From positions 89,795-153,794 of the forward strand of contig CAZOOV010000005.1 in the NCBI GenBank assembly GCA_964581515.1: DNA of 64,000 nucleotides. The letters are read 5' to 3'. The first letter of the stretch is position 1. Each line of letters opens with the position of its first letter. The position numbers and the translations under genes are program-made. This DNA comes from JACJVV01 sp964581515. GTDB lineage: Archaea; Nanobdellota; Nanobdellia; Woesearchaeales; JACJVV01. The notes below the pieces were generated by a model, which saw only the letters and a program-made list of their open reading frames with translations, made no database searches and had not been told where the DNA came from. Shown piece by piece: positions 25,177 to 33,270 of this stretch.

Positions 25177-26829
25177 TTATTTAATTAATTGATGAAATAA
25201 TGATGCATTTAATTCAAATGCTGCAACAGGATATTCAAGTGCAAAATTGTTCAGAACCTCTGGACTCAGCTCTCCTATAGTGCCTATCGATTTCCCCTTC
25301 ACAATAATTTCACCCACCCTTCCTTCCATAAATGTTTTATTTGTTATTTCTTTAAGTTCGTATGTAACCTCTAGGTTTGAAAATATATAATCTAATACTT
25401 GTTTTATTCGGGTGAAATCTACTTTATCTTCACAAAGAGCTACTGATAAATGTTGCTCTTCTTTTACACCTGTTTCTTCTTTAGCATCTTTTGTAAATAC
25501 TGTGCCAATATCGAAAATATGCTGAGGATAATCATTATGCTTATTATGTGCTAATGTATCAAGCAAGGATGGCACCATGGCACTTCTTAAACAATTGAAT
25601 TCTTCAGATATTGAATTAGCAAGCATCACTGGCTTTTTGCCAAATGAATGAGTTTGCATAACTTGATCATTAGAGATATTATATGTATACAATTCAGTTA
25701 ATTTAAGTCCAATCAATAATTCTACAAGTTTTTTCTTTAATATTTCTAACTCACTTTCATGTGCGATTGTTGCTACCTTAGGAATTGTTTCATCAAAGTT
25801 CTCATAACCATATGCAATTGCAATATCTTCTACTAAATCAATCTGATGTAACACATCTGCCCTATATGCAGGAACAAGCACGTTTTTTGACTTCTTCTCA
25901 TAGCCATATCCCATTTTTGAAAGTAGATTGATTACTTCTGTCTCTTTAAGTCCAAGCCCCAGTCGTTTATTGACATAATCAACATCAATTTTCATCTTAT
26001 TTGGTGAAAGATCAGGGGAAGTTATCCTCTTATCTGGATAATTTAGCTCTAAAGAATATATCTTTCCGCCCATATCTGCTAATGCTGTAACTATCATATT
26101 AAGGCATTTTGCAAGAACTTCATAATCAAAACCAGAGCATTCAATAAAAACACCAGTAGTTTGTTCTGATATTTTACCTACATCATGAGAGTTTATTATT
26201 GGTGGCATCGAAAGTATGCCTCCTTTTGCATCCTTAAAAAAAGGAAATTTATCAAGACCTTCTAAAAGTTGACCATAATCCCTCCCTGTGGGATGTTGAC
26301 TTAGGATTTGTAGCCCTGTAATTTCTCTTGGAAATTCTAAAGGTTGAAATTTGACTTTTTTTGGATCTTCTCCAAAGAAAGTGACAGGAAATGTGATTTT
26401 TTCCATAGGATACACCCCTATTGCCACTTTTTTTCTATTCCTACCATAACTGACATGAAGTTTTTCTTGTATCTGAATTATCTCCCTGATTTTCTCATCA
26501 TCAAACTTAAGATTCTTAACAATAGCACATGAAGTAAAAGGTCTCACTTTTGAAACTGATTTTTCTATGATTATCTTTTCTCCTGATTTTTCTATATCAT
26601 ATTTCTTTAGACCTTTATTTACTCCAATAAAACTAGAAAAAGCCCTAGCAAAGCCTTGTTCAGAAAGAAGATCAGGACGATTAGGAAATATTTCTACATT
26701 AATTTCATTGCCTTCAATACTTTCGAGATCAGTACCTATCATAGAGATACGGTCCTTAAGCTCTTCTAATTTAAGCTTTTTACCTACAAGTTTTTCGAAT
26801 ACTTCTTTGTTAAGTGTTACAGTTGGCAT
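25177..26829 (-). CDS. pheT: Phenylalanyl-tRNA synthetase beta subunit
   Basis: The 550-residue archaeal/eukaryal-type PheRS beta starts MPTVTLNKEVFEKLVGKK, carries the B3/4 editing domain (YGRNRKKVAIGVYPMEK, then GGILSMPPIINSHDVGKI), a B5 domain (VDYVNKRLGLGL..) and a catalytic-like core with EDIAIAYGYENF and GEVLNNF-type features (IGELSPEVLNNFALEYP). It lacks the bacterial tRNA-binding extension. It forms an (alpha-beta)2 enzyme with PheS, which lies 13 nt upstream in the same operon. Confidence 0.95.
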   Translation of the reverse strand: MPTVTLNKEVFEKLVGKKLKLEELKDRISMIGTDLESIEGNEINVEIFPNRPDLLSEQGFARAFSSFIGVNKGLKKYDIEKSGEKIIIEKSVSKVRPFTSCAIVKNLKFDDEKIREIIQIQEKLHVSYGRNRKKVAIGVYPMEKITFPVTFFGEDPKKVKFQPLEFPREITGLQILSQHPTGRDYGQLLEGLDKFPFFKDAKGGILSMPPIINSHDVGKISEQTTGVFIECSGFDYEVLAKCLNMIVTALADMGGKIYSLELNYPDKRITSPDLSPNKMKIDVDYVNKRLGLGLKETEVINLLSKMGYGYEKKSKNVLVPAYRADVLHQIDLVEDIAIAYGYENFDETIPKVATIAHESELEILKKKLVELLIGLKLTELYTYNISNDQVMQTHSFGKKPVMLANSISEEFNCLRSAMVPSLLDTLAHNKHNDYPQHIFDIGTVFTKDAKEETGVKEEQHLSVALCEDKVDFTRIKQVLDYIFSNLEVTYELKEITNKTFMEGRVGEIIVKGKSIGTIGELSPEVLNNFALEYPVAAFELNASLFHQLIK

Positions 26830-26842
26830 TTTATTGTGTGAT

Positions 26843-28375
26843 TCATCTCCAAATCTTTACTTCTTTAATTTCTTTCAAATCATTATTGTAAAGCTGTCTA
26901 ATATCTTTAAATTTGTAAAAACTCATAATACCTCTTTCAAGACCTTGACCCCAAGCAAGAACTGGGCACTCAAATCCAAGTAAAGGTTTAACAAGTTCTG
27001 GACGAAAAATACCTGCACCACCTAATTCTATCCATTCTTTTTTCTCGGGATGGAATACATCAACTTCTAAACTTGGTTCAGTATAAGGGAAATGAGCAGG
27101 TCTCATTCTCACCTTTTCAAATCCTAATTTATTGTAAAATTCTCTTAAATATCCTTTAAGATGCTTTAATGTTGCATTAGGATCTATAACAATGCCTTCT
27201 ACTTGATGAAACTCGAATAAATGTTTCCATGTAAGAGCTTCATTCCTATACACTTTATTGACTGAGAAGAATTTAGCTGGAAGATCCTCTTTTTTGAGTG
27301 AAGCAATTGTCCTAGCTGAAAGAACAGTTGTATGAGTCCTCATCATATTTAATGATGCTTCATCTTCTGACCATTTACCCCCCCAGCCTTTACTACCTGT
27401 ATCTGCGCCATTCTCATGTACTTCTTTTATCTTGTTCTTTAGCTCTGAAGGAAGTTTTGCCTTAGATGGATCTTTTACATAGAAAGTGTCCTGTTCTGTT
27501 CTTGCTGGATGATCTTGAGGAACAAATAAAACATCCAAATCCCAAAATGCTGATTGAATTAGGTTGCCTTCCATCTCCTTGAAACCAAGTTCAAGCCAAA
27601 CTTTTTTGATATAATCAATAGATTGTTTGACAAAATGTCTTTTTCCGCCTGTAATCTTTGGAACATTTATTTTAATATCATAATGCCTAAATTTCTTATC
27701 TTTCCATTTACCTGATTTAAGCATATCATGTGTAAGATTATCATCTAGCTCTTGACTTAACTTGTTTTTTTGTAAAATAAGTTTTTTTGCTTTCTCTGTA
27801 AGTTTTACAAGTATGATTTTTTGTATATCAAGTTTGAGAATGTTTCTTCTTTTAATTAAATTATCAAATGCAAATTTTTCTTCATCCTTCAATGAATCTT
27901 TTTCAATAGGAAATGATTTTTTTAAGAATATCTCTTCTAAACTCTCTTTTTCCAGAAGTTTAGTTCCTTGGGGCGCTTGTTTTATGAAAAGAGCTTTATC
28001 TTTATTTTCAGTTATAATAGCTACTTTTTTCTTTAAAGCACCTATGGATACACCAAATTCCTGTTGATTAAGATCTGCTTCTTTTTGCAAATCTTGTGCT
28101 GATTTAAACTCTTTTGTAGATGAAGCTTTTAATAATCTCTTTTCAGGTAAACCTTTCTTTGCATATATCTTACCATTATCATCAAGATCAATGATTTCTT
28201 GCTTGGTCTGATCAAGATTTATTATTTCTTTATTAGAAAGCCATTGTAGGGCACGCATCACCTCAATATCCTTCATATCTGATTTCTTAATGAGGTCTAT
28301 ATAAGATATACCTTCCTCTAAATAGGGCAATAACTTCCTTTCTAAGGGATGAAGCTTATCTATGATGTTATCCAT
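26843..28375 (-). CDS. pheS: Phenylalanyl-tRNA synthetase alpha subunit
   Basis: The 510-residue catalytic subunit has N-terminal winged-helix domains (HPLERKLLPYLEEGISYIDL) that bind tRNA, and a class II core: motif 2 region VYRNEALTWKHLFEFHQVEG, and motif 3 region LAWGQGLERGIMSFY, with PAHFPYTEPSLEVDVFHP and ELGGAGIFRPE between. These are the archaeal PheS hallmarks. A TATA-like tttttataaatg about 28 nt before the ATG marks the operon promoter. Confidence 0.95.
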   Translation of the reverse strand: MDNIIDKLHPLERKLLPYLEEGISYIDLIKKSDMKDIEVMRALQWLSNKEIINLDQTKQEIIDLDDNGKIYAKKGLPEKRLLKASSTKEFKSAQDLQKEADLNQQEFGVSIGALKKKVAIITENKDKALFIKQAPQGTKLLEKESLEEIFLKKSFPIEKDSLKDEEKFAFDNLIKRRNILKLDIQKIILVKLTEKAKKLILQKNKLSQELDDNLTHDMLKSGKWKDKKFRHYDIKINVPKITGGKRHFVKQSIDYIKKVWLELGFKEMEGNLIQSAFWDLDVLFVPQDHPARTEQDTFYVKDPSKAKLPSELKNKIKEVHENGADTGSKGWGGKWSEDEASLNMMRTHTTVLSARTIASLKKEDLPAKFFSVNKVYRNEALTWKHLFEFHQVEGIVIDPNATLKHLKGYLREFYNKLGFEKVRMRPAHFPYTEPSLEVDVFHPEKKEWIELGGAGIFRPELVKPLLGFECPVLAWGQGLERGIMSFYKFKDIRQLYNNDLKEIKEVKIWR

Positions 28376-28518
28376 ATTAAGCTCTTAAATTAAGTGTACA
28401 TTTATAAAAATTGTGTAGAGTGTTGTTTAGAAGAAAAAGAGATAAGAAAGAAGCTATAATTGAGTTAAAGAATATAGGAAAGGAAAATAAGAAAAAATAA
28501 GAAGAAAAAAAGCCTGGC

Positions 28519-29340
28519 TTATTTAGCTTTAGCTTTAGCTTCTACTTTTTTAAGACTTTTCCAAGCCACTTCAAATAAAGCTTGCAGTGCACTTGCAAAG
28601 AAAGGAGTGTTTACCCAAATACCAATATCATATGTAGGGTGTACTTCTTCATCATCAAGAACCATAAAAATTAATTCTTTTCCATCGACAATGATAAACC
28701 TTGCTTTAGCATCTGTATTACGAACATCTGCAACAGAAGATAGATCTTTAGCAGCAGCTGTATTTTGTTTAGTTATTGGAGCTGCAACTCTAATCTTAAC
28801 TCCTCTTTTTTTGAGTTTTTCAAAAATAGGTTTAAGACCTTCTACTTTTCTCATTAATCCTTGAGAAGTTGTCATTATCTCAACTGTATTTTCAGCATTA
28901 CGTATTGTAAGCTCAATATGGTTGTAGAGATTATGTCTTCCCCTAAGGCTTCCTGACAAATCAGTAGGTTCTACTAATTCAACACCTTGTGTATGTAGTG
29001 TGTTTAATTCGTTTAGAAGTTCTGTTTCTCTTAAGTTATCGAGCCTGTTTATTTTTTCTTCTGCTTCTACTTTCATATTTTTCTTTACTCTCTCAACAAC
29101 TTCTGAAGGTGAGATTGCGATATATTTAATCGGTTTACCCAGCTTCATAACAACAAATCCTTTTTTTTCAAGGCTTTCAAGAACATCATAACTTCTTGAC
29201 CTTGGAACATTTGCAATATCACTTAATTCGCCAGCTGTAGACACTCCCCTGGACAGCAATGCAGCCCATATTTTTACTTCATAAAGGTTTAGTGAGAAAT
29301 AACGTCTAAGCTTGCTCAAAAATTCTTCTTTTACAATCAT
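28519..29340 (-). CDS. TrmB-like transcriptional regulator, paralogue A
   Basis: The 273-residue protein has a winged helix with STAGELSDIANVPRSRSYDV and LESLEKKGFVVMKLGKPIKY, a coiled coil, and a C-terminal phospholipase-D-like or TrmB-like sensor domain. It ends in an Ala/Lys tail. It is strongly similar to the protein at 39045-39854 through its whole length, so the two arose by duplication. GAGGGGG upstream of the start may serve as Shine-Dalgarno. A long spacer of about 650 bp separates it from tfe. Confidence 0.85.
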   Translation of the reverse strand: MIVKEEFLSKLRRYFSLNLYEVKIWAALLSRGVSTAGELSDIANVPRSRSYDVLESLEKKGFVVMKLGKPIKYIAISPSEVVERVKKNMKVEAEEKINRLDNLRETELLNELNTLHTQGVELVEPTDLSGSLRGRHNLYNHIELTIRNAENTVEIMTTSQGLMRKVEGLKPIFEKLKKRGVKIRVAAPITKQNTAAAKDLSSVADVRNTDAKARFIIVDGKELIFMVLDDEEVHPTYDIGIWVNTPFFASALQALFEVAWKSLKKVEAKAKAK

Positions 29341-29994
29341 TTTGAACCATTCCCCCTCTTTTTTATTGTAGTTAAGACGACAAAAAATTATTTTCTCCCA
29401 ATGAATAATTTTTTAATCGTTATTAGTTGTTACTTAACAAACAACATAAAATGTCTCAACTGTACAATAAAAAAATTGAACTACTATTAATATGTTACGG
29501 TTTTTGACTTAATGATAGTTACGCCATCTTTGTATCTACGTAACTCCAACGTTGTGACAACTGATATCTACTAGGCTATTGTAATTTATAAAGATTTAGA
29601 TGATGAATTTACTAGTCCATAATCAATATTTTTTAAGAGAGAAATTAAAGAGATAATAGAGGGAGAAAGAAGAATAAATATTATATAAATTATATATAAA
29701 AACTAATAAAAACACAAGAATACCATAAAGTATATATATGAGTAATCATATTGAATGTTTAATTGGAGAGTAACAACAAGTGTGTTTTTGGCATAATAAA
29801 AGATTTATAGGGAATTATCGCTTTATCTAAGAATTTTAAAGCTAATTTAAACCTATTTAATCATAATAAAGGGGTTTTAAGTTAAAAAAAAGCTTTAAAT
29901 TTAGTATAAGATAACATACATAAACCATAAAATTTATAAGAATTAAAATCAAAAAAATGAATGTTGGGTATAAACTAAATAGGTTGGTAAAATA
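29341..29994. other. 654-bp intergenic region, two small hairpins
   Basis: No convincing reading frame is present. The left part holds the promoter of TrmB-like paralogue A; the right end holds A/T-rich sequence and the tfe promoter. The only structure I see is at 29517-29561: AGTTACG (29517-29523) pairs with CGTAACT (29539-29545), followed by GTTG-TGA-CAAC (29551-29561). This segment has clearly higher G+C than its surroundings. It could be a small RNA, but no family signature is visible. Confidence 0.5.
29517..29561. ncRNA. Candidate small structured RNA
   Basis: Two adjacent inverted repeats (AGTTACG/CGTAACT and GTTG/CAAC) occur in a G+C-richer island of an A/T-rich spacer. No C/D or H/ACA box arrangement is convincing and the strand cannot be decided. 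Confidence 0.2.
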
Positions 29995-30660
29995 ATGAAA
30001 ATAACACAGAAAGCAATAGAACTTGTAATCCGAGAACTAATTGGAGAAGATGCATTGCCTTTAGTTGAAGTTCTAAAAAACCAGAGCAAAATTTCAGAAT
30101 TTCAAATCTCAACTAAGATCAAAACACCTGTCGATGTTATCAGAAATCAGTTATACCGGCTTTATAATCACAATTTAGTTACTTTTATCAGAAAAAAAGA
30201 TAAGAAAAAAGGATGGTATATCTATTACTGGAGTTTGAATACAAATAGACTCAAATACCTCATATCAAATCTAAAAAAGAAAAGAGTTGAGAAATTACAT
30301 GAACATCTTTCTAGAGAAGAAGATGATCATTTCTTTGCGTGCGAAAATAGTTGTATAAGAGTTGATTTTGAACAAGCCACTAATTTTGAATATAGATGTC
30401 CAGAATGTGGAGAATTGTTACATCAAGAAGATAATTCACAAAATATTGAAAAAATCAAGAAAGAAATAAAGAAATTAGAAAAAGAAATTGACGAAGAAAA
30501 AGAAAAATTAGCTAAAGAAGAAATAAGTAGAGAAGAGGAAGAATCAAAGGAGAAAAAAGAACCAAAAACCAAAAAGACAAAGACAGTTAAAAAAACAAAA
30601 GCTAAAAAGACAAAAACAGCTAAAAAAACAACAAAACCAAAAAAGAAATCTAAAAAGTGA
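29995..30660 (+). CDS. tfe: Transcription factor E, alpha subunit
   Basis: The 221-residue protein contains an N-terminal extended winged helix (IGEDALPLVEVLKNQSKISEF, NQLYRLYNHNLVTFIRKKDK, GWYIYYW) and a zinc ribbon (CENSC, then YRCPECGELL), as in archaeal TFE alpha. TFE helps open promoters with TBP and TFB. It departs from the family in its C-terminus: about 75 residues that are first a charged coiled coil and then an almost pure Lys/Thr/Ala tail (KKTKAKKTKTAKKTTK), likely a DNA-binding extension. Confidence 0.92.
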   Translation: MKITQKAIELVIRELIGEDALPLVEVLKNQSKISEFQISTKIKTPVDVIRNQLYRLYNHNLVTFIRKKDKKKGWYIYYWSLNTNRLKYLISNLKKKRVEKLHEHLSREEDDHFFACENSCIRVDFEQATNFEYRCPECGELLHQEDNSQNIEKIKKEIKKLEKEIDEEKEKLAKEEISREEEESKEKKEPKTKKTKTVKKTKAKKTKTAKKTTKPKKKSKK

Positions 30661-30730
30661 GCATATAATTTCCTAATTCTAAAATATTAAATAACAAAAA
30701 TAAAAGTAAAGAAAAAATGAGAAAATAAAA

Positions 30731-30961
30731 TTATTTCTTTTTCTTTTTTGATCTAGAAGCAAGTTTTCTTTCAATCTTTTTCTCTTCTGCCTCAATCTTT
30801 ATTTCTTCAGCTGCGATCTTTTGTGCCATTCTTTCAATGTTAAGATCCATACGTGCTATTCTTCTTTCAACAAGAACTAAGACACGTAAGCTGTATACGA
30901 TTGCTGCAAGAGTTCCTATTATGACTGCTAATACAAGCCTCAATAATAAATCTTCACCCAT
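30731..30961 (-). CDS. Small membrane protein with coiled-coil tail
   Basis: The 76-residue protein has one N-terminal membrane helix (LLLRLVLAVIIGTLAAIVY), then a heptad-like Ile/Glu/Lys coiled coil (IERMAQKIAAEEIKIEAEEK) and a basic SKKKKK end. The start is fixed by GGAGGT at 30971-30976 (minus-strand reading), a strong Shine-Dalgarno sequence. I do not recognise the family. Its plan resembles a small cousin of the larger membrane-plus-coiled-coil protein at 44557-45459. Confidence 0.65.
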   Translation of the reverse strand: MGEDLLLRLVLAVIIGTLAAIVYSLRVLVLVERRIARMDLNIERMAQKIAAEEIKIEAEEKKIERKLASRSKKKKK

Positions 30962-31176
30962 TTTATTACCTCCTTTTTGAATATAATAATGGATTATGTG
31001 TTTTTTGTGTTAATATTTTTTATTTTGAAGTTGACCTTCTTGTATTTTTTTAATTACTTTGTTTATAAAATTTTCGTACTTTAGTATTCAATCTATATTC
31101 AGAAATATGAATACATAAAAATTCAAAAAATAACATTTATTAGTATTTATGTTAATATTTAAGCTTTAATACAGAT

Positions 31177-31578
31177 TTAGGCTTTAATGTGGTGCTTTGC
31201 CCCACATGCTTGACATTTTAAGAAAGATATATTGTTTTCAACAAGTATTTTTGTATCTGGTTTACCACAATCATAACATAAAACAAAAAGATTTGCAAAT
31301 TGTCTTATTTTTCGATTAATATTTTTTGAAGATATTTTTGTATTGAATATAAGAAGATTATTTCTTATTTCGCCCGATGTTGCTAACTCCTTAAGTAAAT
31401 ATTTTAGTAAATGTGATTGATCTCTTTGTATTGTATTACAAATTTGTTGAAAATTACTAATGATTGTTTTATTACCTTGAAGATGACCGCGTACATTTGG
31501 TATTTCAAAACGTTCTCTAACAGAAACAATCTCAGGTAAATTATCATGTGCCCGTTTGAGTAGCTTGTTATAATCCAT
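31177..31578 (-). CDS. Translation initiation factor aIF2 beta
   Basis: At 133 residues this is a normal archaeal aIF2 beta. It shows the family order of N-terminal helix (MDYNKLLKRAHDNLPE), RFEIPNVRGHLQGNKTIISNF, ELATSGEIRNNLLIF, and a C-terminal zinc ribbon (CYDCGKPDTKI..., CQACGAKHHIKA). It is part of the ternary complex delivering initiator tRNA. It lies on the minus strand and is divergent from orc1, with the origin between them. A TATA-like tttataaa lies about 25 nt before the start. Confidence 0.95.
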   Translation of the reverse strand: MDYNKLLKRAHDNLPEIVSVRERFEIPNVRGHLQGNKTIISNFQQICNTIQRDQSHLLKYLLKELATSGEIRNNLLIFNTKISSKNINRKIRQFANLFVLCYDCGKPDTKILVENNISFLKCQACGAKHHIKA

Positions 31579-31708
31579 ATGAAAAGGAGTGAGGTGTTGG
31601 TTTATAAAATTAATGATATTTAGGTGAGATTATGTATAATCATAAGTAGTTGTATAATTAAAGAAATAAAATAACTAATTATAATAACTTGAAATATAGT
31701 AACTCTCT

Positions 31709-31728
31709 CCCCTTGGTTTCCTATGGAA
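31709..31728 (-). promoter_or_regulatory. Origin recognition box, left
   Basis: Read on the minus strand it is TTCCATAGGAAACCAAGGGG: the imperfect dyad TTCCA..GGAAA followed by a G-run, matching the archaeal ORB layout. The G-run faces away from the A/T tract. Confidence 0.8.
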
Positions 31729-31794
31729 CTCTTTTTTGAAGATGGTTGTGTTCATTCTTTTTTGTAGAGGTTGCAAAACATTTTTTAGAATATG

Positions 31795-31854
31795 TTTTTT
31801 TTAATATATATATTATATTATATTATTTTTAATATTATAAATATATATATATAT
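31795..31854. other. Duplex unwinding element (60 bp of pure A/T)
   Basis: The stretch contains no G or C and is rich in alternating TA steps, which lowers melting stability. It sits between the two inverted origin recognition boxes. Confidence 0.75.
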
Positions 31855-31929
31855 CGACTAAAAAAGAAAAAAATGAAAAAAAATCTTTAATTAAAGCAAA
31901 AAAAGAGCATACCACAACTGATTAGTAAG

Positions 31930-31949
31930 TTCCAGTTGAAATGAAGGGG
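31930..31949 (+). promoter_or_regulatory. Origin recognition box, right
   Basis: On the plus strand it reads TTCCAGTTGAAATGAAGGGG, followed by TGAGGGG, so the G-run is doubled. Relative to the left box it is inverted, with dyads pointing to the A/T tract. Confidence 0.8.
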
Positions 31950-32000
31950 TGAGGGGTATAATACATATAGAATAAAACAATAAAATATTTAAAGCATACA

Positions 32001-32018
32001 TTTCCAGTGGAACATATG
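32001..32018 (+). promoter_or_regulatory. ORB-like core overlapping the orc1 start
   Basis: TTTCCAGTGGAACATATG contains the ORB dyad TTCCAGTGGAA without a G-run and includes the orc1 ATG. It lies just after the TATA-like aaaatatttaaag (31982-31993), exactly where transcription should start, so binding by Orc1 would autoregulate. Its 3' half resembles the motif upstream of mcm and the primase. Confidence 0.6.
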
Positions 32019-33224
32019 ACACAAAAATTATCTCATGTATTTGAAAAGTATATGAAAAATAAACCTATTTTTGTAAATAAACATTATTTACAATCAAATT
32101 ATGTTCCAGAAACTATTGAATATAGGGATAAAGAGATCAATACTATTGCTGAGATACTTGCTTCGTCTTTACGGATGGAAAAACCCTCAAATATTTTTAT
32201 ATATGGGAAAACCGGTACAGGTAAAACATTAGCAGTTCAATATACCACATCAAAATTAAAAGAAACAGCAGAAGCACATCAAATCCCTTTGAAGATATTA
32301 TATATCAACTGTAAGCTTAAGAAGATTGCAGATACAGAATATAGGATTATAGCACAGTTTATTAGGGAACTTGGAAAAGAGGTGCCACCTACGGGTCTTC
32401 CAACCGATGAAGTTTATAAGATTTTTATTAATATAATTGATTCTTCAAAACAAATGGTTATTTTAGTATTGGATGAAATTGACCAATTAGTTAAAAAAGC
32501 AGGAGATGAAATTTTATACAATCTTACAAGGATGAATACTGAATTAAAGAATACACAATTATCTATTGTTGGTGTATCTAATGATTTATTATTTGCAGAT
32601 TATATTGATCCAAGAATAAAAAGCTCACTTAGTGAAGAAGAAATTATATTTTCTCCTTACAATGCATTACAATTAAAAGCGATTTTAAAACAAAGAAGCA
32701 AGATTGCATTTGTAGAAGGAGTAATAGAATCAGGTATGGTTGAGAAATGTGCTGCTTACGCTGCAAGAGATCATGGTGATGCGCGAAGGGCATTAGAATT
32801 ACTTAGGGTAGCAGGAGAAATAACTGAAAGAGATGGTTCAAAGAAAGTTTCAATTAAATATTTGGATTTAGCTGAATCAAAAATTGAAAAAGATAGGATT
32901 ATTGATATTATTTCAACACAACCAAAACAACATCAATTAACTCTTTACTCTATATTGAAGATTTCTGAAAGAACAAAAAAGGTGATTTTTACAGGAGAAA
33001 TTTATGAATATTATAAGGGGCTTTGTATTGAAACTTCAATAAGGCCATTAACACAAAGACGTATTTCTGACATTATTTCTGAATTTGATATGTTAGGTTT
33101 AATATCTGGTAAAATTATTTCAAAAGGAAGATATGGGAGAACAAGGGAAGTAAACATATCCATACCAAAAGAATCGAGACTTAAAGCAAAACAAATCTTG
33201 AAATCAGCTCTCGATTTGTCTTAA
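32016..33224 (+). CDS. orc1: Origin-binding initiator Orc1/Cdc6
   Basis: The AAA+ ATPase has Walker A GKTGTGKT (about residue 64-71), Walker B LVLDEIDQL, sensor 1 IVGVSNDL, and the sensor 2 region DARRALELLRVAGE. A C-terminal winged helix (ERTKKVIFTGEIYEYYKGLC, ...QRRISDIISEFDMLGLI) reads the ORBs. A GTG at 32007 is also in frame, but the TATA-like box at 31982-31993 makes the ATG at 32016 the likely leaderless start. It lies immediately beside the predicted origin. Confidence 0.95.
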   Translation: MTQKLSHVFEKYMKNKPIFVNKHYLQSNYVPETIEYRDKEINTIAEILASSLRMEKPSNIFIYGKTGTGKTLAVQYTTSKLKETAEAHQIPLKILYINCKLKKIADTEYRIIAQFIRELGKEVPPTGLPTDEVYKIFINIIDSSKQMVILVLDEIDQLVKKAGDEILYNLTRMNTELKNTQLSIVGVSNDLLFADYIDPRIKSSLSEEEIIFSPYNALQLKAILKQRSKIAFVEGVIESGMVEKCAAYAARDHGDARRALELLRVAGEITERDGSKKVSIKYLDLAESKIEKDRIIDIISTQPKQHQLTLYSILKISERTKKVIFTGEIYEYYKGLCIETSIRPLTQRRISDIISEFDMLGLISGKIISKGRYGRTREVNISIPKESRLKAKQILKSALDLS

Positions 33225-33270
33225 TTTAATTTGTCTTAAATGTTTAAGTTAAGTATTTAATGTGATGTTG

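Larger units (their letters stand above)
31700..32018. other. Predicted chromosomal replication origin (oriC)
   Basis: The region directly upstream of orc1/cdc6 contains two origin recognition boxes in inverted orientation (31709-31728 on minus, 31930-31949 on plus) flanking a 60-bp tract with only A and T (31795-31854). A third ORB-like core overlaps the orc1 start. In archaea, Orc1/Cdc6 binds the dyad and the G-run of such boxes and opens the A/T-rich element. Clustering with orc1, PolD, and further away MCM, supports the call. Confidence 0.85.

Noticed and set aside
29500..29565. C/D box guide RNA
   Set aside because: ATGATAG and CTGA occur about 45 nt apart, but no internal D'/C' pair is found, and such short boxes are common by chance in A/T-rich DNA.
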